Source of the DNA: Trifolium pratense
Taxonomy: Eukaryota; Streptophyta; Magnoliopsida; Fabales; Fabaceae
DNA: 64,000 nucleotides
Reading direction: 5' to 3'
Assembly (NCBI RefSeq): GCF_020283565.1
Contig: NC_060059.1
Span: forward strand, 45,466,572 to 45,530,571
In this document: in pieces, positions 23,105 to 34,271 of the stretch
How the letters are laid out: each line of letters starts with the position of its first letter
Numbering within the stretch: position 1 is the stretch's first letter
Position numbers and translations under genes: made by a program
Notes under the pieces: generated by a model
The model's database searches: none
The model's input: only the letters and a program-made list of their open reading frames with translations
Told to the model about the DNA's origin: nothing

Positions 23105-25756
23105 TCACCGAATAGAGAAACGTGTTGATGCGTTAGAACAAAAGATGAGCAAAGTTGAAGTTGCAGTTGTGCAGCTTCGTCAGTTGGTTTTGGAACAACA
23201 ATCACGACCGCCACCAGTCACGGTGGAGCAGATTCGGAGCTCGTCCTAGAACAACGGGATTGTTGTAACCGTCGTCGGGGGCGACCACGGGAAAGAGTTC
23301 ACCACTATGACGAAGAAGAGGAATGGACCGATAATAGCACGTGGTTGTGGGACTCACAATCTCAACCACAACAAACTGACGGTGGTAATGATCAGAGATT
23401 TTGTGACGTTGAAGAAGGAATTCATCTCAACAAATTAGAGTTTCAACCAGAAACAGAATTGAAGGTTTGTGAAACTGCGGTGAAGGTTGTGACAGAGAAG
23501 ATGAGGGTGCTATGTACGACGGAGGAGAACGATTGTGCACCTACACCAGCTTTGCAGTCTCGAACACCACTGCTGAACGTCGTTCGATCTACAACGACAC
23601 TAATATGGCAAGTTGCGCCGCCCAAACCTCCGGTATCTAGAAACTTCCAAATCATTGAAGCACCGGTAGCACACACACAGCTACTAGAGCCAGACCCGTC
23701 GGATTCCAACCAATCAGTGATGGTCCTTCCACAACGAGTTCCGTTACCTAAACCTCCCGATCCGGAAAATTATGTTCAGGGGAATGGGTCGTTGGCCAAG
23801 CTACCACCATCATCGCAGTCACCGGCCACCGATTCAGGAGCGGAGACAAGTCCACCGCCACAGACAACACCGGCGAATATGACCTCTAGATCGACCGAGC
23901 AGATCGATCTCACTTCAGTTGAGAAAAATCTTGAAAGACGAAGGGCAAAAAAGGTAATTTCTATATTGGGAGGAATTTTAGAAAAACTGGGGGTAAAATG
24001 GGGAATCTGTGAATTCGGTACATCTTTTAATCTAATGAACCAGACCCATGTTAATGAGGTTTTGCTTTTTGAGATATTCACCAATTGGGCAGGAGCAAAA
24101 ATAATAGAGTTGGCCCAATTCAAAACTAACAACCTCTGGGTTCAGAAAAAGGGAAATTCACATATCCCAATTCAAGGGACAGAAGAAAGGTTACTTTACC
24201 TTCCTTGTGGTCTTGGTTCACTACTAATAGTGATTAGAGATGTCAAAGTGTTAGATGTGTTAAGGATGTCTACATATGCCATTTCCCGGTGGTAATATAA
24301 AGATGTCAAGGCATTAGAGGTGCTACAGATGTTGACATATGCAACAGCCAAGTGGGCATTTACATGTGAGTATGCATGGCATGCAGGGAAGAAAATATGT
24401 GTTCATATTTTTATTCCAAATCATTATGTTGGCACATTAAAGGATATCAATGTTACCAAGGAGCTAAGCAGACCTGTCGTTGTATCTATGGGTGTGGGGA
24501 ATTCTAATCTTAGGATTGATTGTTGGCTCAAACAACACAATAACAGAGTTATACTATCTACTTGTGATGCAATTCAGTCGGGAGCTATTAAACAATTATG
24601 GGCACTTGCAATTATATTTCAAACATATGTATTAAAGAAAGGTTATGCCAAAGATCTTATTGGTGTGGCAAAGGAAGCATGTCAACAGGCCTCTCATAAT
24701 GGGTTAGATGTGGTTCTAGTTGATATAGCAGAACGTAGACATGATTATGAATATTTTATCTGTGATAACATGCTTGAGTTCAATTCAAGTCTTAAAGACA
24801 TGGATAAAATTAGGGGTCAACCAATGTTGGTGAAAAAGCTCATAAATCCAACTATGGACAGCAAGAACAGAGAAAATGGCATAGCACCAGCACCATTTGT
24901 TTTTCATTTAACCATTTTCTCAATAAAGGATGCAGTCTATGATTTTATCATGCTTCTTGATTTTGTAGAAGAGACGCCACTGGATATACTGATTACTGAC
25001 AAGTATAATGGGCGATCAGATGTCAAAAAGTTGAGGCTGAAAATGATGACCACAGTTGCAAATGAAAGTAACACAGGTGAGATGGTGACAGAGCAGCGTG
25101 AATATGATGCCAATGCAGACATCCCAATTGCGAGGAAATCAATTTGGGTGGTTGTGAAGATGGTATTGCAACAGTATGATGTCAAGGTTGTTGTTGTTCC
25201 ACTTATTCAATTTCTTGAGATGGAAAGGGGCTATTTTATATCTAAAGCTTTGATGTTTGCAACTATGATATTAAATTCATCAATGAGGATAATATCATGG
25301 GACCCCGGGAAATTCAATGTGTTTAAGGCTAAAGTTGATTGTGAATGTTGTTGGAGAAAATCTTATTCAATCTATGGTTTGCTTAATTGGGTCTATGGCA
25401 AACATAATCATTTCCAACCTTTACCAACTAGTTTGAATGAAGAGTGGCAGCTGAAACCAGAACCTGAAAAAGCATTAGATACCAGAAGGAATGCAAGTGG
25501 GGAGGTTGAAGTGTTAGTCACGTGGAAAGGACTTCTAGGTGTTGAGAACTCTTGGGAACTAGCTGACAAGATGAGAAAAGAGTTTCCCAGATTCCTCCTT
25601 GAGGTCAAGGAGAATTTTGAAGGGGGAGGTATTGATAGTTATGACAGATTTTATAAAAGGAAACGTGGGCAGAAGGATACAGCTAATCATTCCCTTATAG
25701 GAATGTTTCCTTATTCAGCGAGGGAAGAGAAAGTAAATCTAGATCTGATTGATTAA
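23105..25756 (+). CDS. Degenerate gag + SRP-receptor-like insert + chromodomain ORF of the LTR element
   Basis: The frame opens with RVDALEQKMSKVEVAV, typical of chromovirus Gag. It shifts by one frame near 23220, then runs RGRPRERVHHYDEEEEWTD onward. It stays open except for one TAA at 24293-24295. A ~54-nt duplication spans that stop (DVKVLDVLRMSTYA before, DVKALEVLQMLTYA after). From about 24360 to 24760 the protein resembles the alpha subunit of the signal-recognition-particle receptor: DAIQSGAIKQL, KKGYAKDLIGVAKEA, then DVVLVDIAERR. About 25450-25630 is a chromodomain (EVEVLVTWKGLLGVENSWEL), which in chromoviruses directs integration to marked chromatin. Text at 23940-24290 and 24830-25400 is not recognised. 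The P-loop Lys is lost (GVGNSN), so GTPase activity is unlikely. Confidence 0.7.
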
Positions 25757-26018
25757 ATAGGAGAATGTTTTCCTGTCATTGTTTTTTATGCATGATTTGA
25801 GTGGTGAATTTTACCCTAGGAGAGCTTAGGCCTCTCGAAGTGCCTCCTTTATCATTTACAGCTTATTTCCTTTCATTTTAGTCTTCTGTTTGTATTGTGA
25901 GCTAGATCCCACATGAACTCTAGTTATTTCCAGCAATAAGAATTTCTATTAACTACTATATTCTACTATTTTATTTTATTGATCAATGTTCAGTCGTAAT
26001 CGAGATCGAGTCCTATCA
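25633..26018 (+). repeat. 3' LTR (386 bp)
   Basis: Second copy of the LTR, preceded by the polypurine tract at 25621-25630 and followed by the TSD GTTAA. The element's last reading frame runs about 120 bases into it before stopping at 25754-25756. Confidence 0.92.
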
Positions 26019-26692
26019 GTTAACAAAAAAAACTATTATTATGTTTTATCTAACATTTCATATTGCATTTTTTGGCCCTCCGTCTCATAAATTTCTCGAT
26101 CCGTTCTTGTCTTTAGTTATAATTATTATCCTAAATTTGAGTTGGGTTACCAGCAGGATAGGATAAGAAGAAAAAAAATTACTGATTTATTTTATAAAAT
26201 ATATTTTAAAATAAAAAAAATAAAATATAAATAATAAAATAATTAATTTTTAAATATTTATGATTTCTCACATGGGTAATTTTGTAATTAATATATTCTA
26301 AAAAATTAAAGTTTTACTAAAATTACAATATTTTAAAGTAAAATAATTATTAAAAAATTGAAAAATAGGGATATCAATTTAAATTTTATAAAAAAAATAA
26401 ATATAATTCTTTTGCAATAGTAGTCTTATTATTTACGTATGAGATATATCATATATTTATTTGGCTTATCTAACATGTATATATTATTGAGTTATTTATT
26501 TGATCATGATTCATATAAAAAATTAAACTTGAATATTTTCTCATAATTTTTATTTGAAATTATAAAGTTATTTGATTACTTATTTATATATTTTTTATAT
26601 AAAATTCAAAGTATTATAAAATAATTTTAAAAAAATAACAATTGTTTTACAATAATAACTTTATCATTTAAATTGTTATATATCTTATCATA

Positions 26693-26997
26693 GGCTTAAT
26701 TAGTAAAATGGTCCCTTAAAGACATTTTTGGATTCAGATTGGTCCCTTAAAGAAAAAAAGGTCCAGATAGGTCCCTTAAAGAAAAAAAAGTCCGAATAGG
26801 TCCCTTAAAGACATCTTCGTTAATCAGTTTGGTCCCTAAAAAGAGGTCTAAATAGGACCAAACTGATTAACGGAGATGTCTTTAAGGGACCTATTCGGAC
26901 TTTTTTTTCTTTAAGGGACCTATTTGGACCTTTTTTTCTTTAAGGGACCAATCTGAAACAAAAAATGTCTTTAAAGGACCATTTTACTAATTAAGCC
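26693..26997. mobile_element. 305-bp foldback MITE, Mutator-like (9-bp TSD)
   Basis: The arms start GGCTTAATTAGTAAAATGG and end with the complement, and share repeated GGTCCCTTAAAG words. The whole element folds back on itself. An exact 9-bp TSD CTTATCATA flanks it (26684-26692 and 26998-27006). It is inserted in the right arm of the large TIR element. Related ends occur at 32254-33424. Confidence 0.85.
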
Positions 26998-27179
26998 CTT
27001 ATCATATTATTATGAGCAAGTATGTATTAAAAACAAGATATAATAGTTATCATGTTTGTTATCATGTGTGCACCAAACACATTATATGATAACTGTTATC
27101 CTGCTGATATTCTATCTTATCATTGTCCTGTTTTATATCCTATCATGTCACTATCATATCCTGCACACCAAACGGACTC

Positions 27180-29047
27180 TTAAAGTATCTTTTGAATCCT
27201 ATTAGTTTAATGTTTTGGATTAATCCTGTTGTGTGTCTGAAAAATCAATTTATTTACTAGATTTTATACCTACTTTAGCACTTTATCAAGGTAAAAGTTC
27301 CATATGTGTGAAAAATAAATTACTATTTTAAACCACATTTACCTCTGGATGTTCATTGTAGATGCCTTTAATTTTTCAAAACAGTTTTGTTAACATGTGC
27401 ATATAAGACACATATTAAGGAGTAATAAATGATAATTGATCCCACTTATTTTACATTGAAAAAAATAGCATCATAAAGTGTGTCTCATAAAAAATTTAAA
27501 TACAAAATTGTTCTCAACTATATAACTCCCCGGAGCCACCCAAAACCCAATTTTTGGTGACCGGCCAAACCCACTTCGCTGGATCCCTAACCGACGCACC
27601 CCCCACCCCCCCAACATAATTTTTCGTGATTTAAACACGGATCAACGTTAAAGATACAAAAAAAAACAACAACGAACAGTAAGATTTCTTTAGATATGTT
27701 TATATTTTATGCAGACTTCTTTTTTTTAATAAATTTTTGAGCTATTTTTTGTGTTTCTGTTTTGATTTTTTTTTGTTAAAAAAACTTTTGAGTGTTTCTT
27801 GTGTTTTTATGATTCTGAGATTTTGTTTTTGATTTCTTTATATCTACTCTCTTAAATATTTTGCCCTGATTGTTGTTGTTGTTGTTGTTGTTTCTTTTTT
27901 TGTTCTTCTGTCTGTACCCGTTTTGTTTTTTACTCCCCAATTTATAGAAAAAATCTGATAGATTAACATCCAATGTATAAACTGATTTTGAATTAAAAGG
28001 TGTTTCGATTGTGTGTAAAATGGGTGAAAGCTTAAAACTTTATCCGTTAAAAGGTTGAAAAAAGGGGGCAATGGAATCATGGGGAGGGGGTTTCCACTAG
28101 AGATTCATTTGTATGGCTTAGAGAGATTATTGAGTTATAAATTACAACATCTGTCCAAATGAAACTTAACTATATAACATATAATTTCATTACACTCTAA
28201 ATCTTATTATCAATTAAGTGATGAATTTTTCTAGAACTCTATATTAGATATGTTTTAATCAGCTTCTCCATCAAAATAATTAGCATTTCTATAAGCAAGT
28301 TAACTCCATAACATATTATTTTCTCTCTTGGAAATTCACAACTAAATTGACACTTCTAAGCACTTGATTTCACACATTCAATTGATCTAAAGAGTTGCAT
28401 AAAATTCATTCTTCTTCAATGACCACCACCACCAAATTCTCACTGTCACCATCACCACACACTAGTGATTATGAAATTCATAACATGCAAGTTTTAAATT
28501 TTACCTGGAGATCCATGAGTAAATTAACATCTGACACTTTTTTTGTGGGATATATCTATTCATGCGCCTTCCTATTTTAATCCATAGAGTTTATAAAGTC
28601 TGAAAACTCGACACAGTAAATGCAAGATCTAATCTTTTATATTGAAATTCATGTCCTTGCTAATTCTTTTAAAAATTTAGAAATACACATGGAAGAATCT
28701 AGTCATGGAGATAGTGGAAAATATTGAGGCACATTTTCACAACAAATGAGTGTTAATAATAACCACAATATAGTAGGATGACATGAAAAAATTATTGAAA
28801 GAGAGCACAACAGATTTTTCAAAACAATATGAAAAGAAAAAAAAAACGTGAGAACTAAGGGACATCACCTACTATAGCCTTCTTACAAGGGGAAAGTATA
28901 AATTGTTGCAAATATGGTAGGTGGCCTCGTGCGTTAATGGAAAAACATTTATGTTGTCTTGAGACTCTTGGATGTCTACTTTGCTCCGTAAATCACATCA
29001 GAATTGAGGTTAAATTAAATATAAACGGGTGATTGGTTGTTTTGCAG
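27180..29047. other. AT-rich spacer inside the decayed receptor-kinase locus
   Basis: No reliable coding sequence. It contains C-rich (27590-27615), T-rich and (GTT)n (27871-27892) simple sequence. Given the two exon groups on either side it probably represents decayed intron and lost exons of the receptor kinase. The short frames here show no family resemblance. Confidence 0.4.
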
Positions 29048-30400
29048 TCATGGGGCATATGTTGTGTAGCAAAATGACAAGCTCAACATCAATGTCCCAT
29101 ATGTCCACCATGGATACTTCTGCTCTTTCTGTGAAAACATTTTCCCTTTCTGAAATTGAGAGTATTGGGAGAAGGAGGATTTGGGCTTGTTTAGCATGGG
29201 AGGTTAAATGATGGAACTGATGTTGCCGTTAAGCTGCTAACAAGGGAAGGGATATTCAGCAGAGTGGATACCGTGAATTTACTGTGGAAGTTGAGATGCC
29301 ATAATCTCCATAAGCCATACAAATTTATGACTTTATCCGTTTGCATCATTGTAATCTTGTGAAACTCATCGGTGTATGCACAGAAGGGCACATGCGATGC
29401 TTGGTGTATGAGCTAGTTCGCAGTGGCAGTGTTGAATCTCATTTGCATGGTAATTGATGACATATTTTCTCCGCCTTCAGTATGCATTCATTGTTCAATT
29501 TACATTGCATTACCATTAATCAAATTTAACTCTTGTTATTTATCCTTGCAGGTGCTGACCAGAGAAATAATCCTCTAGATTGGGAAGCACGGAAAAAAAA
29601 ATTGACATTGGAGCTGCGAGAGGATTGACTTATCTTCACGAGGATTCTAATCCTTGTGTAATCCACTGAGACTTCAAAGCTAGCAACGTGTTGTTAGAAG
29701 ATGACTTTACCCACAAGGAGAGGCAAGAGAGGCAACTGAAGAAGTCATGTTGTTCCTACAAGGGCTCATGGGTACTTTTGGGTAAGCACAAGACTTTGTC
29801 TACCACAATTGATTAATACTTCTTAAATGTTATATGACATATCCTGGCAACATGGGCGTTAATCTGACATGCATAATAGATGGGGGTGGATCCTGTATTC
29901 CTGTGTATCTGGTAGACCGGTACATGCATGATGCATAGATTTTCCATTTCGTAAGCATTATTGAGTGTGACCATGATTAAGATTTTTGATATCTTTCATA
30001 TTTTAACAGGATAATGATTAACTATAATACTTAACTTGTATATTTTATGTCGGTTAGTCAATGACTCTGTAGATTGTCTTTTCTTCTCTACTTAATAGTT
30101 TTACCAAAACTATTAATTTTAGCTTCTGTATCTTATTATCTTATAAATTGAGTGTGATTACCATCAGCATGTCAATGACTTTGTAGATTGTCTTTTCTTC
30201 ACTACTTAATAGTTTTACCAAAACTATTAACTGCATTGATTGTAGCTTTTGTATCTTATTATCTTATAAATTGAGTGTGATTACCATCAGCATGTGATGT
30301 CATTATAAATTCCCGGCCTCAAAATGATACCATTTTCATCTATTTGATTTTGCAGGTATGTTTCCCCAGAATATGCAATGACAGGCCAAATTTTAAAGGC
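29048..30400 (+). pseudogene. ALE2-like receptor kinase pseudogene, kinase-domain exons
   Basis: Exon-like blocks at 29048-29449, 29552-29781 and 30356-~30400 keep correct splice borders. They read KTFSLSEIE, VLGEGGFG (glycine loop), DVAVKLLTREG (VAVK lysine), [72 protein letters not shown] and YVSPEYAMTG. Lesions are many. About 10 codons are missing between SLSEIE and VLGEGG. A stop follows GLV, and there are frameshifts and an insertion around 29220-29330. The HRD arginine is a stop (CACTGAGAC). The DFG segment is deleted. Sequence ends after subdomain VIII. The residues match the ALE2-type plant receptor kinases that act in epidermal/protoderm development. This copy cannot make a kinase. 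Confidence 0.85.
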
Positions 30401-30690
30401 ATGTTTCTTTTTGTACAGATTGCATACAAACCTTTTTACTTACAAATTAGTATTTATTTATCTGGGCAGTGATGAAGAAAGTAACCTTTTTACTTTCAGA
30501 TTGCATACAAACCTTTTGTACAGATTGCATACAACTGAAGAAAGTAAAAAGGTTTTCATCTATTTGATTTTGCAGGTATGTTTCCCTAGAATGTAGAAAA
30601 CACTAACCCAAACTTTCTTTTTGTACAGATTGCATACAAACCTTTTTACTTTCAAATTAGTATTTATTTATCTGGGCAGTGATGTTTTGA
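30050..30690 (+). repeat. Local duplications, including a duplicated splice acceptor and exon start
   Basis: A 114-bp unit (TCAATGACT..TTGAGTGTGATTACC) is repeated in tandem starting at 30058 and 30172. The intron end plus exon start (CATCTATTTGATTTTGCAGG then TATGTTTCCC) occurs at about 30337 and again at 30557. The block TTTTTGTACAGATTGCATAC recurs at about 30407, 30512 and 30620. This is a scrambled 3' end of the kinase pseudogene. Confidence 0.75.
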
Positions 30691-32253
30691 ATATATCAAA
30701 GAAGACAAAAAATTCATGAAAGTCATAAATTTAAAAAAGAAAATATAAATTTACTCACCTTTTAGAGAATATAAAAGAGTTTAGACGTATCAAGATGTCA
30801 TGACTATGTAATATTGAATTAGTGTTAAATCTTGTATTGTACTACACTGTTTTGTGATAAATTTTGAATTTCAAGGCCAAATTTTCTTCGAGACCTTACT
30901 CTTCTTTCCTTCCAAATTTGAATTTAAACTTATAAATGTTTTGTTGCTTAAAATGATTTTAGTACTTATTAATATATAACTTATGAATTTCCAAGTTCTA
31001 ATATGAACTCTAATTTACTCTCAATATTGGACTGTTTTGCTTAAAATCTCATCTTGCTTGGGTTTAGTTATGATTTATGTTGTTTAACTCTGAAATTAAT
31101 CAACCAGCATACATTGAACTCTAATTTTTTTTCCTCTGGTCCCAAAACTCATGGATTTACATATAGAGTAGGACAACCTTGAAGAAAGGTTTCATATTTT
31201 TATCTTCAAATGTACCTGCAAAATCAATTCTAGAGCATGAATTATAGTTTTTGGTAGACCTATATGGAGTAGCATTATAGTATTACATTGGATAAATTGA
31301 AGCTGTTTTTTTAATTTCCATACATGTTAATTCTATATTGATTCCAGGATGTTGAGTGCTGCCACTATTGAAAAACCATCCTAAGGTCTTCCCTTCCAAT
31401 GTTAAGATGATTCAGCCATGATGGTCTCCCGTTGTCGCAGCTTCAAGCAATTGTGAAACATCTTTCCGTTGTAGCAAGTGGTATGTGTTACTCCCTTGTT
31501 TTAACTTGTTTTGTGTCTAACCCAAATCCTTTTGTATTTGGTTTGTTTTTTTAGAGGAAATATATTTGGTTTTAACCAATTTGCTTGTTATATTTTCTAC
31601 TCACAAATTATATTGTGATGAAAATTTTTAAAAAAGTAAAAGGATAGTTTATTTAAATAAATTCTGTTTTTTTCAGATTATATGGAAAAACTTATTTACT
31701 TCCAAATCAGGCAGGAAGTGATCAATAAATAGATCAAGTCATAAAAATCTTCAAATAGCTTCATATGAGAATTGCAACTAAAATCATGAATTGTCCATGT
31801 TTATATTTTGTCTTTCTATATGTAATTAGCTTTTGAAGAGTTATAAAGACTAACTAAACATAATGTCACTAAAATTATCATGAGTTAGTAATTTAAGAAT
31901 GTATTACTAAAGACAATATTCATGAAAGAAATGAGATTCTTACCTTTGAAACATAGAAGCAAGATCCTTGAAAGAAGTGAGCCTCACCAAAGACCAAACA
32001 AAATGACAATATAAGTCTCAAACAAAGTAACTAATAAATTGCATAGAGAAATAGTTCATAACCTTAATCATTTTTCATATATTCATGTTTCACTTTGACT
32101 ATGGATGGAATCTAATCAAATACATTTTCCATTTTCAGGCTCCAAATCAATGCAAAAGAAAGACAATAACAAAAAGGAAAATGAAGATTGTTAGTCCAAT
32201 TTTGAAGAGAATAAAATGGAGAAAAAAGAAAGAAAAGGAGGACAATTTTTATT
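30691..32253. other. AT-rich intergenic spacer
   Basis: No gene recognised. A slightly more complex stretch at about 31350-31490 may be a remnant exon of the same receptor-kinase locus, but it could not be matched to any domain. Confidence 0.35.
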
Positions 32254-33424
32254 GGCTTAATTACTAAATTGGTCCCTTAAAGACATTTTTGGTTTCAAAT
32301 TGGTCCCTTAAAGAAAAAAAAGGCTCAAACTGCCGTTAGTCATAATAGTCATTTCCGTCCATTTTTTCAAAAAACTGTTAGTTTTGTGCAAGTCCACTGT
32401 TACTAATGGTTCAACACAAACACCCAATTTTGTTTTCCTTCCTTCATCTTCTACCTTCATTTGTTCTTCATCTTTAACAATATTTTCATGAACTTCAACA
32501 ACAAAATTCCAGATTTTCAAACAAAAAACAATTATGCTAAATTAAAGGGAGAATAGAAACAACAAAATCCATAAAATTGTGTGAATGCATAAAGGGAGAA
32601 CAGAAATTCCAGAAATTGTGAAAAAAATTCCAGATCTTCATCTTCTTCACCAAACAACTACAAACAACAAATCCAAACAAAAAAAATGAAACTGAAGGGA
32701 GAACAGAAACAGAAACAACTACAGATCTTCTTCATCCTTCTTATTCACACCGCCTTTCTCTTTTGTTTGCGCCGCCGCCGACGAACATCACACCAACGGG
32801 TTTCTCTGTTCGTGTTTCTCTATTCACGGGCATTTTTTCCGATCGTGCTCCGATCTACAACATCTTTGACATCTTGATTGTTGTTTGTTCGCGTTTTTCC
32901 GATCGATCTCCGATTGTGCTTCAATCCACAATGTTTCCATCGCTTCTACAATGTTTTGTTATTGTTTCTACTGTGTTCTAATCTTTATTGTTGTTTTGTT
33001 CAATGGAAAAGAGATATAATAGCACCAATATACAGTGCAAAGATTTGGGATTGTTTTACTTCTTTTTTTTCTTCCTGGGTTTGCTGATCGATGAAGATCA
33101 TGAAGAAGAAGAGTAAAAAAGATGAAGAAAAGGTAAATAGTATCAAGTGTTGGTAGTTCACAATAGATACAATGCACATGAAAGATTCAATGGTGTTTTT
33201 TTTTATTGAAAAAATCAAATGGTTAAAATTAAAACAATTAATAAGGTCTATGATGGATCATCAGTAATATTGGTCCACCTTAGACATTTACAGTTAAAAA
33301 TTAACGGAAATGACTATTATGACTAACGGCAAAGTCTTTAAGGGACCAGTTTGGGCCTTTTTTTCTTTAAGGAGCCAATTTGAAACCAAAAATGTCTTTA
33401 AGGGACCAATTTAGTAATTAAACC
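32254..33424. mobile_element. 1.17-kb long-TIR Mutator-like non-autonomous element
   Basis: Inverted arms of ~120-130 bp (32254-32372 and 33294-33424) begin GGCTTAATTACTAAATTGG and share GGTCCCTTAAAGAC and the GCCGTTAGTCATAATAGTC word. An exact 9-bp TSD ATTTTTATT flanks it (32245-32253, 33425-33433). The ~920-bp interior (cytosine/thymine-rich, then GAAGAAGA-rich) is unrelated to the arms and may be acquired host DNA, but no protein was recognised in it. Confidence 0.82.
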
Positions 33425-33433
33425 ATTTTTATT

Positions 33434-34012
33434 GAAAACATGCATCTGTATTCCTGTTTTGTTGTGTAAAATTTTTGGGCAATCCTAATGGTATTTATAG
33501 ATAAAGGATTTGAAGAGAGATAGTTAAAATAATAATTTGTGAAACTTGGGCACCAAGTTTATCCTGTGTACCAAGCAAAAAAAGGGAATTAAAAAAATAA
33601 AACAAATAATATTGGGGCCAAATTCAATGACCCAAAGCTGCATTTTCCTTGTTGTCAAGTGTATGGATAATAAATCTATGGGAGTTGAGCTAATTGGTCC
33701 AAGATGGACAAATGTATTGATGGGTACAATTATACGCAACCAATATCGTGAGTTTAATCTTATCTTAATATTAGACAATTGTAGTATGCACACAGGGTAT
33801 ATTTTTCCACGTGTCAATTTTATACGCAACCACATCAAAGATGTCTTTCACGAAGTCCAAAAATTTTACCACAATTATCAAACATGTAGCTTTTATTGGG
33901 CCAATATAAGCCAATTGCAACACGGGCTTATAAAATACCGTCTGATCCAATAGATGAATAAGACAAAGACTCCTCACGTGCAATTGTTGACAGACTCGGT
34001 CGGTTCAAACTA
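33434..34012. other. Spacer without recognisable gene
   Basis: An open frame at 33546-33953 (135 codons) is present, but it has unremarkable composition and no family motif. I see no evidence that it is coding. Confidence 0.3.
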
Positions 34013-34271
34013 CTCCATCCGTCCCACAATGAGTGAGTCGGTTGACTGCATCACGCATGTCAATGCATAACTTTGACGATTAATATTTTTAATTGTATAA
34101 TAGTAAAAATTATAAAAATAAAATGATATTTTGAAAATACTCATCGAGATGAATCCAACATCTCATATGTTAATATTTGTTTTTATTTATTAGTAGAAAA
34201 ATAGGGTCAAAACAAGATATGTGAATAGTGCATATAGTCAAAATGACTCACTCATTTTGGGACGGAGGAAG
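34013..34271. mobile_element. Stowaway-like MITE (259 bp, TA TSD)
   Basis: Left CTCCATCCGTCCCACAATGA with GTGAGTC beyond. The right end on the other strand is CTTCCTCCGTCCCAAAATGA with GTGAGTC beyond. TA flanks both sides (34011-34012, 34272-34273). No coding capacity. Confidence 0.82.

Larger units (their letters stand above)
22682..26018 (+). mobile_element. Non-autonomous chromodomain (Ty3/gypsy-type) LTR retrotransposon carrying host-like sequence
   Basis: Two 386-bp LTRs (22682-23067 and 25633-26018) begin TGATAG and end CTATCA. They are flanked by an exact 5-bp TSD, GTTAA (22677-22681 and 26019-26023). A tRNA-iMet-type primer-binding site GGTATCAGAGC follows at 23070, and a purine tract AGGGGGAGG precedes the 3' LTR. 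About ten LTR differences are visible by eye (~2.6%), so the insertion is recent. At 3337 bp the element is too short for a full pol. No protease, RT, RNase H or integrase core is visible, but a gag-like start and a C-terminal chromodomain are. Mobilisation would need enzymes from another element. Confidence 0.9.
22162..26109. mobile_element. hAT-like element, middle layer, split by an LTR retrotransposon
   Basis: The left terminus CAGGGACAGATTTGGGCAGG is followed by GGGGCTTGGGCCCC. The right terminus, read on the other strand, is CAAGAACGGATCGAG with GGAGGGCC beyond. Flanks TCTCTAAT and TCTTTAGT agree at 6 of 8 positions, compatible with an old 8-bp hAT TSD. A (TA)n run lies at 22304-22342. 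No ORF belongs to this layer. Confidence 0.5.
22030..27179. mobile_element. Large TIR DNA element (PIF/hAT-like ends), outer layer of a nested stack
   Basis: The left end TGGTCCGCTTGGTGTACAG and the complement of the right end (GAGTCCGTTTGGTGTGCAG) are imperfect inverted repeats with TTA on both sides (22027-22029 and 27180-27182). Sub-terminal TGTTTGGTG words and GATAGGATA-type repeats occur in both arms. No transposase was seen. Without the insertions it carries the element would be ~1.1-1.5 kb. It lies in the receptor-kinase pseudogene. Confidence 0.6.

Noticed and set aside
23443..24132. Minus-strand frames of 88 and 118 codons
   Set aside because: They overlap the retroelement's plus-strand ORF and have no family features; antisense shadows.
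27590..27650. C-rich run as a regulatory element or G-quadruplex promoter
   Set aside because: A single C-rich stretch in a decayed locus with no adjacent gene; not enough to support a regulatory call.
28395..28580. 61-codon frame MTTTTKFSLSPSPHTS as an exon
   Set aside because: Short, low complexity, without splice context or homology that I can recognise.
33546..33953. 135-codon plus-strand frame as a gene
   Set aside because: Composition is like the surrounding AT-rich DNA, with no motif and an equally long antisense frame; probably chance.
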